Below are positions 44,261 to 54,400 of a DNA stretch of 64,000 nucleotides, one piece after another. The DNA comes from Arthrobacter sp. zg-Y20. GTDB taxonomy: Bacteria; Actinomycetota; Actinomycetes; Actinomycetales; Micrococcaceae. The position numbers and the translations under genes are program-made. The stretch's first letter is position 1. Each line of letters starts with the position of its first letter. Below the pieces are notes generated by a model. The model ran no database searches, was not told the DNA's origin, and saw only the letters and a list, made by a program, of their open reading frames with translations. The DNA lies in the NCBI RefSeq assembly GCF_030142075.1, contig NZ_CP126241.1, positions 2,170,001 to 2,234,000 on the forward strand, written 5' to 3'.

Positions 44261-44292
44261 GGCCCGGCCGGAAATATCCGGCCGGGCCTTTT
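44261..44292 (+). terminator. Rho-independent terminator of valS
   Basis: GGCCCGGCCGG - 6 bases - CCGGCCGGGCC followed by TTTT, 13 bases after the valS stop. Downstream is a short duplication of CGTGTCAGTCGAA at 44295 and 44312 that overlaps the stop of the convergent gene. Confidence 0.88.
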
Positions 44293-44315
44293 AACGTGTC
44301 AGTCGAATTGACGTG

Positions 44316-44933
44316 TCAGTCGAAGCGGGGATTTTCGGTACGGCTGCGCTTGAGTTCAAAGAAGGCCGGGTTCGAGGCCAGCATCACGGCGCCGTCGAAC
44401 ATGGTGCCGGCTTCCTCGCCGCGCGGAATGCGCGTCAGGACCGGGCCGAAGAACGCGGTGCCGTTGAAGGCCACTACGGGGGTGCCGACGTCGTCGCCCA
44501 CCTTCTCGATGCCTTCCTTGTGGGAGGCACGCAGCTGGGCGTCGTATTCGTCCGTATCGGCGAAGCGCGCCAGCTCGGCAGGCAAACCTACTTCGTCCAG
44601 GGACTCGCGGATCACGGCGGGGAAGTCATCGTTGCCGCCGTCGTGGATGCGGGTGCCCATGGCGTCATAGAGCTTCTTGACGTACTCGTCGCCGTGCAGT
44701 TCCTGTGCGGCAATGATCACGCGGACCGGGCCCCAGCCGCTGTCCATGCGCTGCCGGTATTCCTCGGGCAGGTCGCGGCCCTCGTTGAGGACGGACAGGC
44801 TCATCACGTGCCACTTGGTGGTTACGTCCCGGACCTGCTCCACCTCGCCCATCCAGCGGGAGGTTACCCAGGCAAACGGGCACATGGGATCAAACCAGAA
44901 ATCGGCAGTGGACGCAGAACGGTCAGCACTCAT
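44316..44933 (-). CDS. Rv2466c-like DsbA-fold oxidoreductase with CPFA instead of CPWC
   Basis: 205 residues. Strong resemblance to the mycothiol-dependent nitroreductase Rv2466c: [70 protein letters not shown]. From memory, the M. tuberculosis protein has CPWC; here the second cysteine is alanine (CPFA), leaving a single-thiol site. It may work through a mixed disulfide with mycothiol. ATG at 44933 with AGGAG 6 bases upstream. Confidence 0.88.
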   Translation of the reverse strand: MSADRSASTADFWFDPMCPFAWVTSRWMGEVEQVRDVTTKWHVMSLSVLNEGRDLPEEYRQRMDSGWGPVRVIIAAQELHGDEYVKKLYDAMGTRIHDGGNDDFPAVIRESLDEVGLPAELARFADTDEYDAQLRASHKEGIEKVGDDVGTPVVAFNGTAFFGPVLTRIPRGEEAGTMFDGAVMLASNPAFFELKRSRTENPRFD

Positions 44934-44999
44934 GCGGGTCTCCTTCAAAGGTCGTCGACGGCGTTGGATGCCGCGGTCAGTACCGTGTGCAACCGCACT

Positions 45000-46292
45000 C
45001 TAGGCAGATTTGTTCCTGCGCTTGGTAGCGACCGCGTGGGAGATCAGCGTGGGCTCGGCCTTGTTTTCGACGGTATCCGCCGTGATGACCACGGTGGCAA
45101 CGTCGTCCCGGCTGGGCAGGTCGAACATCACCGGCAGCAGGACTTCCTCCAGGATGGCACGCAGGCCGCGTGCGCCGGTGCCGCGGGCCAGGGCCTGGTC
45201 CGCAATGGCATCCAGGGCGCCCTGCTCGAAGGTCAGTTCGACGCCGTCGAGCTGGAACATCTTCTGGAACTGCTTGACCAGGGCGTTCTTCGGCTCGGTG
45301 AGGATCCGGATCAGTGCCGTGCGGTCCAGGTTGGACACCGTGGTGATCACCGGCAGGCGGCCGATGAACTCCGGGATCAGCCCGAATTTCAGCAGGTCTT
45401 CGGGCATTACCTCGGCGTAGGAGTCCGTGCCCTTGGTGGTCTCGATCAGGGGCGCGCCGAAGCCGATGCCCTTGCGGCCGGACCGGGAACCGATAATTTC
45501 CTCGAGTCCGGCGAAGGCGCCGGCCACGATGAAGAGGACGTTGGTGGTGTCAATCTGGATGAATTCCTGGTGCGGGTGCTTGCGTCCGCCCTGCGGCGGC
45601 ACGGAGGCCACGGTGCCCTCCAGGATTTTCAGCAGCGCCTGCTGCACACCCTCGCCGGAAACGTCGCGGGTGATGGAGGGGTTCTCGCTCTTGCGTGAAA
45701 TCTTGTCGATCTCGTCAATGTAGATGATGCCCTGCTCGGCCTTCTTGACGTCGTAGTCAGCGGCCTGGATGAGCTTGAGCAGGATGTTCTCGACGTCTTC
45801 GCCCACATAGCCTGCCTCGGTCAGGGCGGTGGCATCGGCGACGGCGAACGGTACGTTCAGCCGGCGGGCCAGGGTCTGCGCGAGGTAGGTCTTGCCGCAG
45901 CCGGTGGGGCCGATCAGCAGGATGTTGGACTTGCCGATCTCCACCTCGTCCGCAGCGACGGCGTCCGAGAGGTTGCCGGTGCTGCGGGTGGCGTGGCCGG
46001 ACTGGATGCGCTTGTAGTGGTTGTAGACGGCGACGGCGAGGGAACGCTTGGCCGGTTCCTGGCCGATGACGTATTCCTGCAGCGAGTCGAAGATCTCCCG
46101 CGGTTTGGGCAGCTCGAAGGTACCGAGATCGGCTACCTCGGAGAGCTCCTCTTCAATGATCTCGTTGCATAGATCAATGCATTCGTCGCAGATGTATACG
46201 CCGGGGCCTGCAATGAGCTTCCGCACCTGCTTCTGGCTCTTTCCGCAGAAAGAGCACTTGAGCAGATCCGTGCTCTCACCAATGCGAGCCAT
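45000..46292 (-). CDS. clpX: ATP-dependent Clp protease ATPase subunit ClpX
   Basis: 430 residues. N-terminal C4 zinc finger ([11 protein letters not shown] and [10 protein letters not shown]), Walker [16 protein letters not shown], pore loop GYVGEDVE, Walker [11 protein letters not shown], and arginine finger region. It unfolds substrates and feeds them to ClpP1P2. It follows clpP2 with a terminator between, so it probably has its own promoter. Confidence 0.98.
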   Translation of the reverse strand: MARIGESTDLLKCSFCGKSQKQVRKLIAGPGVYICDECIDLCNEIIEEELSEVADLGTFELPKPREIFDSLQEYVIGQEPAKRSLAVAVYNHYKRIQSGHATRSTGNLSDAVAADEVEIGKSNILLIGPTGCGKTYLAQTLARRLNVPFAVADATALTEAGYVGEDVENILLKLIQAADYDVKKAEQGIIYIDEIDKISRKSENPSITRDVSGEGVQQALLKILEGTVASVPPQGGRKHPHQEFIQIDTTNVLFIVAGAFAGLEEIIGSRSGRKGIGFGAPLIETTKGTDSYAEVMPEDLLKFGLIPEFIGRLPVITTVSNLDRTALIRILTEPKNALVKQFQKMFQLDGVELTFEQGALDAIADQALARGTGARGLRAILEEVLLPVMFDLPSRDDVATVVITADTVENKAEPTLISHAVATKRRNKSA

Positions 46293-46394
46293 AGTTCAGT
46301 CCCCTTAGATGGTCCTTCAAAAAGCGGTTCCGCAGCACAAGCCAGCCAACCATGTTCCACTCTAGGACACTTGGCAGAGCTATTCAGCAACCGA

Positions 46395-46430
46395 GCGGCC
46401 CGTGGTGCGAAATAACGCACCACGGGCCGC
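46395..46430 (-). terminator. Hairpin terminator between clpP2 and clpX
   Basis: Perfect 15-bp arms GCGGCCCGTGGTGCG and CGCACCACGGGCCGC with a 6-base AT loop, directly after the clpP2 stop. No good U-tract follows (CTCGGTTGC), so termination may be partial or factor-dependent. Confidence 0.7.
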
Positions 46431-46440
46431 CCGGATCCGG

Positions 46441-47115
46441 CTACATCTTGTTGATGGCCGGCGTCTTGATCTTGCGGGAATCCAGTACCTGGTCGATCAG
46501 GCCGTATTCCAGTGCGGCATCGGCGGTGAGGATCTTGTCCCGCTCGATGTCGGTGTTCACCTGCTCGGAGGTGCGGTTGGAGTGCAGCGCCAGTGTGTCT
46601 TCCAGCCACGTGCGCATCCGCATGACCTCGGCGGCCTGGATTTCCAGGTCAGAGGCCTGCCCGCCCTGTCCGCCGGACAGCGAGGGCTGGTGGATCAGCA
46701 CGCGGGCGTTCGGCAGTGCCAGGCGCTTGCCCGGCGTACCGGCGGCCAGCAGCACGGCTGCGGCGCTGGCTGCCTGGCCCAGGCAAACGGTCTGGATCTC
46801 CGGGCGGATGTACTGCATGGTGTCGTAGATGGCCGTCATGGCCGTGAACGAACCGCCCGGGGAGTTGATGTACAGGGTGATGTCGCGGTCCGGGTCCGTG
46901 GACTCAAGCACGAGCAGCTGGGCCATGATGTCATCCGCGGAAGCGTCGTCCACCTGTACACCCAGGAAGATAATGCGGTCTTCGAAAAGCTTGGTGTACG
47001 GGTCCTGGCGCTTGAAACCGTAGGGCGTACGCTCCTCGAACTGCGGCAGGACGTAGCGGCTGGTGGGCATCTGCGGTGCTGCGGCGGAGCCGGCGTTGCC
47101 GAAGTTATGGTTCAT
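46441..47115 (-). CDS. clpP2: ATP-dependent Clp protease proteolytic subunit ClpP2
   Basis: 224 residues. The catalytic triad is complete: serine in [11 protein letters not shown], histidine in [11 protein letters not shown], and an aspartate in DIERDKIL. Actinobacteria make a mixed ClpP1P2 tetradecamer; this is the second gene, 47 bases after clpP1. The N-terminal 20 residues look like a processed propeptide. Assignment of 1 and 2 follows gene order. Confidence 0.95.
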   Translation of the reverse strand: MNHNFGNAGSAAAPQMPTSRYVLPQFEERTPYGFKRQDPYTKLFEDRIIFLGVQVDDASADDIMAQLLVLESTDPDRDITLYINSPGGSFTAMTAIYDTMQYIRPEIQTVCLGQAASAAAVLLAAGTPGKRLALPNARVLIHQPSLSGGQGGQASDLEIQAAEVMRMRTWLEDTLALHSNRTSEQVNTDIERDKILTADAALEYGLIDQVLDSRKIKTPAINKM

Positions 47116-47162
47116 GAATTACTCCTGAAGTATGCAAATGGAGGAATGGCAGGATGCGGACC

Positions 47163-47810
47163 CTAGTCCTCGTCCTTGCCCTCTGCCTGGTCCTGGTTGG
47201 TTCCGCCGCCTCCGGTGACTCCGCCGGCGTGGGCGGAAATCTTGTCGAAGAAGCCGTATTCCAGGGCTTCCTGCGCGGTGAACCACTTGTCGCGGTCATT
47301 GTCCCGGAGGATGGTTTCAACGCTCTGGCCGGTCTGCTCTGCGGTCAGCTCGGCCATAACGCGCTTCATGTTCAGGATCAGCTCGGCCTGGATCTTGATA
47401 TCCGAAGCCGTGCCGCCGATGCCGCCGGAGGGCTGGTGCATCAGGATGCGGGCGTGCGGGGTGGCGTAGCGCTTGCCCTTGGTGCCCGAGGACAGCAGGA
47501 ACTGTCCCATGGATGCGGCCAGGCCGGTTGCCACGGTTACCACGTCATTCGGGATGAACTGCATGGTGTCGTAGATGGCCATGCCGGCCGTAACCGAACC
47601 GCCGGGCGAGTTAATGTAAAGGTAGATGTCCTTCTCGGGATCTTCGGCCGAGAGCAGCAGAAGCTGGGAGCAGATCGCGTTGGCATTCTCGTCCCGGACT
47701 TCCGAGCCCAACCAGATAATCCGCTCTTTGAGCAGGCGGTTGTAGATGTAGTCGTCCCGGCCGGCCGGGTCCACCGTTGCCATAGTGGGTGTGTTCGGTG
47801 CAGTTGCCAT
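47163..47810 (-). CDS. clpP1: ATP-dependent Clp protease proteolytic subunit ClpP1
   Basis: 215 residues. Triad: serine in [11 protein letters not shown], histidine in ILMHQPSGG, aspartate in DNDRDKW. First gene of clpP1-clpP2. The tail after residue 195 is glycine-rich, then acidic ([20 protein letters not shown]). Upstream, a ClgR-like box at 47927-47943 suggests stress control, as known for clpP1P2 in corynebacteria and streptomycetes. Confidence 0.96.
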   Translation of the reverse strand: MATAPNTPTMATVDPAGRDDYIYNRLLKERIIWLGSEVRDENANAICSQLLLLSAEDPEKDIYLYINSPGGSVTAGMAIYDTMQFIPNDVVTVATGLAASMGQFLLSSGTKGKRYATPHARILMHQPSGGIGGTASDIKIQAELILNMKRVMAELTAEQTGQSVETILRDNDRDKWFTAQEALEYGFFDKISAHAGGVTGGGGTNQDQAEGKDED

Positions 47811-47926
47811 GAGTGACCTCTCGCTCTGGCAGGAACCAGGTGCCGGCTGTGCCGGCTGCTCCTGCCGTTTGTCTCTCCTAGGACACTAGCCTGTCAGCGC
47901 CGTGCCCGGCTTCCGTTTGGCAGGCT

Positions 47927-47943
47927 GTTCGCTGACGGCGCAC
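47927..47943 (-). promoter_or_regulatory. ClgR-like box upstream of clpP1
   Basis: GTTCGC - TGACG - GCGCAC is one base away from a perfect GTTCGC-N5-GCGAAC palindrome, the pattern I recall for ClgR sites. It lies 117-133 bases before the clpP1 start. ClgR itself is not in the window. Confidence 0.5.
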
Positions 47944-48024
47944 GATGTGGATCACAGGGTCCGGTGGCGCCCGTGACGCCTCCGCGGCAGGCTGAAGCCC
48001 CGCCTTAACACACTGTCTTAAACG

Positions 48025-48062
48025 CACCGCGCCGCCGGCCCTTTCGGACCGGCGGCGCGGTG
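48025..48062 (-). terminator. Terminator hairpin after tig
   Basis: 14-bp arms CACCGCGCCGCCGG and CCGGCGGCGCGGTG with a 10-base loop, 25 bases after the tig stop. On the minus strand GCGTTTAAG follows, a weak U-tract. Confidence 0.75.
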
Positions 48063-48086
48063 TGTATCGCTTCGAACCTTCGAAGG

Positions 48087-49436
48087 CTAGGCCTTGTCTT
48101 CGTTCTGCTCTTCGGTTTCTGCTGCTGCTTCAGCCTCTTCGCCGGCGGGGCGGACGAATTCGGTGAGGTCGATCTCGGCACCGGTGGTGTCGGTGACCTT
48201 GGCCAGCTCCAGGACCTTGGCCAGGGCCTTGCGGCGGCGGACTTCACCAACCATCATCGGCACCTGTCCGCTCTGGTCGATCAGCTGGGCGAACTGGTTC
48301 GGATCCATGCCGTACTGGCTGGCGCTGGAAACGATGTAGTCGATCAGCTCGTTCTGGTTGACGCCTACTTCTTCCTTCTCCGCCACGGCGTCGAGGATGA
48401 TTTCGTTCTTGAAGGCCGCCTCGGTGTTGGCGCGGACTTCGGCGCGGTGCTCTTCGGTGTCGTGGTCGGCACCCGAGGCCTGGGCGCTCTCGGAGTTGAA
48501 GTGCTGCTCGATCTGCTCTTCGATGACGGATTCCGGAACCGGAACCTCAACGAGCTCCAGCAGCTTCTCCAGCACCTTGTCGCGGGCCTCGACGCCCTGC
48601 TCCATGAGCTTGGACTCGGCGGCGCGCTTGACCAGGTCCTCGCGCAGCTCGGCGATGGTGTCGAATTCGCTGGCCAGCTGGGCGAAGTCGTCATTGGCTT
48701 CCGGAAGCTCGCGCTCCTTGACGGCCTTGACCGTCACGGTGACCTCGGCGTCGGCGCCTGCGTGCTCGCCGCCGGCCAGCTTCGTGTTGAAGGTTGCGGA
48801 TTCGCCGGTGCTCAGGCCGGTGACGGCCTCGTCCATGCCCTCGAGCATGGTGCCGGCGCCCACCTGGTAGGACAGGTCTGCTGCGGAGTCGACCTCTTCA
48901 CCGTCAACCTTGGCGACGAGGTCCATGGTCAGGAAGTCGTCGGCTACGGCCGGACGGTCCACGGACTTCAGCGTGCCGAAACGGCCGCGCAGTTCGTCCA
49001 GGGCCTTGTCGACGTCGGCGTCGGAAGCTTCGGCAGGCTCAACCGTGACCTCGAGGCCGGCGTAGTCCGGGAGCTCGATTTCCGGGCGGATGTCCAGCTC
49101 AACAGTGAAGACCAGCTGGCCCTCGTCGGAGGCGGGGTCCGGAACTTCGGTGATCTCAACCTCGGGGCGGCTCAGGGGGCTGATGCCGGTTTCCTGTACT
49201 GCTTCTGCGTAGAAGCCGTTCAGTCCGTCATTGATAGCCGTCTCGAGGACGTAGCCGCGGCCTACGCGCTGGTCGATGATGCGGTTGGGAACCTTGCCCT
49301 TGCGGAAGCCCGGGACCTGCACCTGGGTGGCGATGGTCTTGTAGGCCTCGTCGATGCTCGGCTTCAGTTCCTCGAACGGAACTTCAACGTTGAGCTTTAC
49401 CCGCGTGGGTGTGAGGTTTTCTACGGCGCTCTTCAC
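48087..49436 (-). CDS. tig: Trigger factor (ribosome-associated chaperone)
   Basis: 449 residues. N-terminal ribosome-binding domain with the signature [17 protein letters not shown] near residue 40, a central FKBP-like PPIase domain, and a helical C-terminal chaperone domain ending in an acidic tail. The GTG at 49436 with AGGAGA 9 bases upstream is used; a longer frame runs through the adjacent tRNA-Pro and is not real. Upstream of clpP1, as in many bacteria. Confidence 0.96.
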   Translation of the reverse strand: MKSAVENLTPTRVKLNVEVPFEELKPSIDEAYKTIATQVQVPGFRKGKVPNRIIDQRVGRGYVLETAINDGLNGFYAEAVQETGISPLSRPEVEITEVPDPASDEGQLVFTVELDIRPEIELPDYAGLEVTVEPAEASDADVDKALDELRGRFGTLKSVDRPAVADDFLTMDLVAKVDGEEVDSAADLSYQVGAGTMLEGMDEAVTGLSTGESATFNTKLAGGEHAGADAEVTVTVKAVKERELPEANDDFAQLASEFDTIAELREDLVKRAAESKLMEQGVEARDKVLEKLLELVEVPVPESVIEEQIEQHFNSESAQASGADHDTEEHRAEVRANTEAAFKNEIILDAVAEKEEVGVNQNELIDYIVSSASQYGMDPNQFAQLIDQSGQVPMMVGEVRRRKALAKVLELAKVTDTTGAEIDLTEFVRPAGEEAEAAAETEEQNEDKA

Positions 49437-49490
49437 AGCGTAAGTTCTCCTGAGGGTTCTGGGATTGGTCTGCACCATGGTTATACAGAG

Positions 49491-49564
49491 TCGGGGTGAC
49501 AGGATTTGAACCTGCGACTTCCTGCTCCCAAAGCAGGCGCTCTTCCAAGCTGAGCTACACCCCG
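49491..49564 (-). tRNA. tRNA-Pro (TGG)
   Basis: Minus-strand cloverleaf: acceptor CGGGGTG/CACCCCG, D-arm GCTCAGCTTGGAAGAGC, anticodon stem CCTGC/GCAGG with loop TTTGGGA giving TGG, T-arm CAGGTTCAAATCCTG. CCA is not encoded. It lies 54 bases before the tig start on the same strand. Confidence 0.94.
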
Positions 49565-49750
49565 TCAGTGCACCTGACAGCCTACCTGCCCGAAAGCGGG
49601 TATGACGAATTCCGCAGCTGTCGATTCCGGTGTTGGTCCGGTGCAAGGCCCGGCCAGGGACCGGCCCGGCACTTGACCGGCAACACTGTTCCGCACCGAT
49701 TACTCAGGGCAGGTTTTCCCGTGCTAAGGTAAAACCTGCCTTACGGCGCC

Positions 49751-49824
49751 GGGGATGTAGCTCAATGGTAGAGCCTCAGTCTTCCAAACTGATTACGCGG
49801 GTTCGATTCCCGTCATCCCCTCCA
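49751..49824 (+). tRNA. tRNA-Gly (TCC)
   Basis: Acceptor GGGGATG/CATCCCC, D-arm AGCTCAATGGTAGAGC, anticodon loop CTTCCAA giving TCC, T-arm CGGGTTCGATTCCCG, and an encoded CCA. Divergent from tRNA-Pro. A hairpin follows directly. Confidence 0.94.
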
Positions 49825-49829
49825 CCTTA

Positions 49830-49860
49830 GAAGGGCCTTTTCCACAGGGAAAGGCCCTTC
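49830..49860. terminator. Bidirectional terminator between tRNA-Gly and the glycosylase gene
   Basis: GAAGGGCCTTT and AAAGGCCCTTC form an 11-bp stem with a 9-base loop. It lies between two convergent genes; U-tracts on both sides are weak (TTGCGTT on plus). Confidence 0.7.
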
Positions 49861-49884
49861 TTGCGTTAATGCCGCACCCAGCCC

Positions 49885-50784
49885 CTAGTCCGCCTGGCAG
49901 GCCGGGCACCAATATAGTTTCCGGGCGCCCATTTGGGTCCCCGCCACTGCGGTGCCGCACCGCCGGCACGGCAGTCCGGTCCGCTTGTACACGTAGTGCG
50001 CCTCGGCCACCGGGACGGGCTCGGCCGGGTCTGCCCGGTCCTGCGGTTCGGTGGTGATGATCCGGCCCTGCCGCACGCCGTCGTTCATCAGGGCCACGAC
50101 GTCGGCCCACAGGGCTTCCGCCTCGGCAACAGTCACATCCCGGCCGAGGCGCCAGGGCGAAATCCTCTGCCGGAACAGCACTTCCGCCCGGTAAACGTTG
50201 CCCACCCCGGCCAGGATCTCCTGGTTCATCAGGAGCAGCCCCACGGGTGAGCCCTTGCCGCGGACCCGCCGCACGAATTCCTGGACCGCTGCGGACGCAG
50301 AGGCGTCCGGTCCCAGCGGATCCGGTCCCAGTCGAGCCAGGACAGCAGCACGTTCCGAGTCCGTGATGACCTCGCACGCCGTCGGTCCGCGAAGGTCCGC
50401 CCAGCCGTGCTCCGACACCAGCCGCACCCGCACCGCACCCTTGGGCTCGGGCGGGCCGGCGTACCCCGCGCCGTCGTCGTCACCTGCGACTTCCCGCTCC
50501 CCCACCCGGCGGGGCGCGCCGATGCTGGAAGCACCGGCAAAAGTTTCATCACCGCCGAAATCGAAGGCACCGTACAGGCCAAGGTGGATACGCAGGTAAA
50601 GGTCATGGTCGAAGCGCAGGAACAACTGCTTGCCGTGTGCTTCAGCAGTTTCCAGGACATGGCCGTCCAGCCGGGCGGCTCCGGCAGCGAAACGCCCCTG
50701 CGGGCTGCTGACCGCCAGCCGGGCACCGGCAAAGGCGGAGGAGAACTGCCGGGCCAGCCGGTGGATGGAGTGCCCTTCGGGCAT
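49885..50784 (-). CDS. nei: Fpg/Nei family DNA glycosylase
   Basis: 299 residues. The N-terminal PEGHSIHRL carries the catalytic proline and glutamate of endonuclease VIII-like enzymes; the H2TH region shows LLMNQEILAGVGNVYRAEVLF, and the C-terminal zinc finger is CRRCGTAV plus WCPACQ. It removes oxidised bases and cuts the strand. In mycobacteria the neighbour of rpiB is Rv2464c, of the same family. ATG overlaps the rpiB stop (TGATG). Confidence 0.92.
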   Translation of the reverse strand: MPEGHSIHRLARQFSSAFAGARLAVSSPQGRFAAGAARLDGHVLETAEAHGKQLFLRFDHDLYLRIHLGLYGAFDFGGDETFAGASSIGAPRRVGEREVAGDDDGAGYAGPPEPKGAVRVRLVSEHGWADLRGPTACEVITDSERAAVLARLGPDPLGPDASASAAVQEFVRRVRGKGSPVGLLLMNQEILAGVGNVYRAEVLFRQRISPWRLGRDVTVAEAEALWADVVALMNDGVRQGRIITTEPQDRADPAEPVPVAEAHYVYKRTGLPCRRCGTAVAGTQMGARKLYWCPACQAD

Positions 50785-51254
50785 CAGGCGGTGGTGCCGG
50801 TGGCTTCGTAGCGCGCGATCTGCCCGATCCGGCGAACGTGGCGTTCGTCTCCGCTGAACGGCTCGGCGAGGAAGGCATCGATGATTTCCGCGGCTTCGTC
50901 TACGGTGTGCTGCCGCCCGCCCACCGCCACCACGTTGGCGTCGTTATGCTGGCGGGCCAGCCTGGCCGTATCCAGGTTCCAGGCCAGCGCGGCTCGGATG
51001 CCGCGGACTTTGTTGGCGGCGATCTGCTCACCGTTGCCGGAACCGCCAAGGACAATGCCCAAGGCATCGACGCCGGCCTCCCGGTCATCCGCCACCGCCT
51101 GTGCGGCGTTGATGCAGAAGGCGGGGTAGTCATCGTTGGCGTCGTATTCCTGCGGACCGTGGTCCACCACGTCGTAGCCGTTCTCCCGCAGGTGTCCAAT
51201 CAGGTGGGAACTGAGTTCCATGCCCGCGTGGTCGGTTGCAATGTGCACGCGCAT
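50784..51254 (-). CDS. rpiB: Ribose-5-phosphate isomerase B
   Basis: 156 residues; interconverts ribose 5-phosphate and ribulose 5-phosphate. Family marks: MRVHIATDHAGMELS, LGIVLGGSGNGEQIAANKV (the GGSGNG loop of the RpiB type with aspartate-to-serine variation as in actinobacteria), and RQHNDANVVAVGGR. ATG 51254 begins at the family start; ATG 51269 would add five residues with no ribosome site. Overlaps the glycosylase gene. Confidence 0.95.
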   Translation of the reverse strand: MRVHIATDHAGMELSSHLIGHLRENGYDVVDHGPQEYDANDDYPAFCINAAQAVADDREAGVDALGIVLGGSGNGEQIAANKVRGIRAALAWNLDTARLARQHNDANVVAVGGRQHTVDEAAEIIDAFLAEPFSGDERHVRRIGQIARYEATGTTA

Positions 51255-51494
51255 TCTAGGTAAGTCCATTCGGTGTTGGGGCCAGATGACACTTCCAGCG
51301 TAGCTTCAGCCTCTGCAGGGGCTGAAAATTCGTGAAAACATGCTTAGGCGCTAACCTCCGCGCTGCCGTTGCCGATAAGGCAAGTAGGACTATTTCGCCC
51401 CCAGGCAGACAACCACGCCCATTCCCGGGCCCGGTTGCTGCCAGCAGCAGCACCTGTGCGCCGCGCCCCCAGGTCTCGCCTACAAGGATTTCCA

Positions 51495-54400
51495 TTGAAA
51501 AGTGCAAAACTCGCCATGCTGGCCGTACTGGCAGCAACCCTGACGGCCGGCAGCCTGCCTGCCCAGGCCCCCTTCGAAGTGCCGCAGCCGGCACCCACGG
51601 ACGTTGCCGGGTCAGGAGAGGCTCCGGCCGTTGATCCTGTGCAGTCCCCGACTCCAGGCGAGGTCATTGAGCAGATGACGGCTCCGGCAGCGAACCCCGC
51701 GACGGCGCCGGTGACGGCTCCGGCAACTGACCCCGCGGCGCCCGCTCCGGCGACGGCGCCCGCTCCGGCGACGGCGCCCGCTCCGGCGACGGCGCCCGCT
51801 CCGGCGACGGCGCCCGCTCCGGCGACGGCGCCCGCTCCGGCGACGGCGCCCGCTGCGGAGCCGGCGGCTGACGGAGGGTACGACCCGGTGGTTGGCGGCG
51901 GCTTCCCCGTACCCGGCCCCAATACCCCCATGGTGACGGATCCGGACGGTACCGTCCGTTCCGCCGTCGAAACCGATATCACGGCCGTGCACGGCCAGGA
52001 AGCGGGCACGTTCAGCTCCCGGAGCGGCGGCGCCGCCACGGCCGGCGGAGCAGCAGCCCGCAATGGCACCATCCAGGTGACACTGGTGTACGCAACCCTG
52101 ACCGATAACCGCAACGGTGTAGACCAGGACGCGGCGTGGCACTCGGTGCTGGCTGCCGACACCTACTGGCGCAATGCCTCCAACCAGCGTCTCGGTATCA
52201 ACATCGCCAACGCATACAGCATCAACAGCAACGCCAATTCCGGCATGGACTACTCGGTGATGATGGACCAGCTGAAAAGGGACATCGGATGGAGGGACAC
52301 CGCCTACACGGCGCTGGTGGTCTACGTACCCGCCGCGGATCTGCGCAGCGGCGGCTACGGCGGCATCTTGGGCGGCGGATGGACCACCAACAACGGGACC
52401 GGCGGCACCGTGGTGATGCCGCGGCCGTCGAACTTTTCCAAGAACGTGGTCACACACGAACTGGGACACGTCCTCGGACTGCTCCACGCCAACAGCCTCA
52501 AGTGCGACAACGGGCGCTCCGATATCTGGGTAGCCAACGGCAGTTGGGCCGATCCGCAGTGCACCTCCCGCGAGTACGGCGACACTTCGGACCTGATGGG
52601 CTACGCCCAGTACAGCTTGCCGATGATCAATTCCTATTTCTGGGACTCCGGGGCGTTCGGCCGCGGTGACGAAATCTACAACGCGGGCACGCCCGCCCAG
52701 TCCGCGACCTATATCCTGCGTCCTTGGGCGGGATCGTCCGCAAACCGGGCCGTGAAGTTCCGTGACACCTCCGGAGAGACTTATTATCTGGAACTGCGGC
52801 TCCCCGTTGGCAATGACTCCTCCACGGCAGTCGGCGGAAACCGCGGAGTCAAGATTGTCAAGGCCGACCTTGCCAACAACTGGGCGGTCAATTCCCTGGT
52901 CATCGCACCGAATACCCGCGACTTTGCCGGTTACACCAACGCGAACAGCACCTGGCAGGCAGGACAGACCTTCGTTGCCCATACCGGCACCACGGTAAAG
53001 ATCAACTGGATCGACAACGAGTCGGCATCCGTCACCGTCAGCGGAGGAGCAACTGCACGGGCGCTGGCTCCCATCCAGGAAATGCGGGCAGCCCACCCGG
53101 AACTTGGCAGCGCCACGTCCGAGGTCACCGGCGGTCTGCGCAACGGCGGCGCCTACCAGAACTTCCAGAACGGCGTCATCCTGTGGTCTGATGCCACCGG
53201 CGCCCGTATATCCTTCGGCGGCATCCGCAGCTTCTACGGGACCACCGGCTACCAGGACGGGTTCCTGGGCTATCCAACCAGCAACGAATACGGTGTGGCC
53301 GGCGGCGCAGCCCAGGACTTCCAGGGCGGCCGCATCTTCTGGTCAGCGAACACCGGCGCAAGCTACGTCTTGGGCGCCATTGGGAGCGCCTACATCAATA
53401 AGGGCGGACCCGCAGGTCCGCTGGGGTTCCCGGTGGGCAACGAATGGTCCCTCGGAAGCCGCGGCGGGGTTGTCCAAGCCTTCCAAAAGGGTGCCATTTA
53501 CTGGACACCGTCCACCGGTGCGCACATTATCGGCGGCGCAGTCCAGACCTACTACGGAACGCAGGGCTACGAAGCCGGGTTCCTGGGCTATCCCACCTCG
53601 GACGAGATTTCCGGAGGCGGCGGTGTTATTCAGACATTCGAGGGCGGCGCCATTGCCTGGTCGCCCGAAACCGGCGGCAAGCACCTCTACAAGGGTATGG
53701 CTGCCTCTTACATGAACCACGGCGGCCCCGGCGGCGCGCTCGGCTTCCCGATAGGGGTAGAAAAGGGCCTCGCGACCCGGGCCGGTGCTACCCAGGAATT
53801 CCAGAAGGGCGCCATCTATTGGTCCCCTCGGACGGGAGGCGCCCCGGTCTTGAACGGACCGGTGCGGGACGCATATAAAGCCAAGGGCGCTGAAGCCAGC
53901 TTCCTCGGTTATCCCACCGCGTCCACCGTGAACATCGGCGGCGGATCCAGCCAGTCCTTCGAGGGTGGACGCGTCACCATGACGGCTGCCTCAGGCGTCC
54001 GAACGGTCTATGCCGGCATGGACAGCGGATACGCCCGCCTGGGCGGGCCCGGTGGAAGTCTCGGCTACCCGGTGGGAGATGAAACCGCCGCTGCCAAGGG
54101 CGGCGTGTTCCAGGCGTTCGAGAAGGGCAACCTCTACTGGTCCGCAGCTACCGGCAGTTATGCCGTTATGAAGGGCGCGCCCCTGGACGCCTACGGAAAG
54201 GCCGGGGCCGAAAATGGGCTTGGCTACCCCACCGGCAACCCGGCTTCCGTAGCCGGCGGGACCATCCAGTCCTTCGAGCGCGGGCGGATGGCCTGGTCGC
54301 CTTCATCAGGGGCCCGGCTGCTCTTCGGCGCGGTCGACGGCGCCTTCGCGGCCGCCAACGGTCCAGCCGGCCCCTACGGTTTCCCAACCGGCGAGGAAAC

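Noticed and set aside
49437-49646. N-terminal extension of trigger factor
   Set aside because: It runs through tRNA-Pro. The GTG at 49436 with AGGAGA gives the normal N-terminus.
51738-51845. Possible CRISPR array
   Set aside because: The 18-bp units are directly joined without spacers, are in frame and code a proline-rich linker; no cas gene is nearby.
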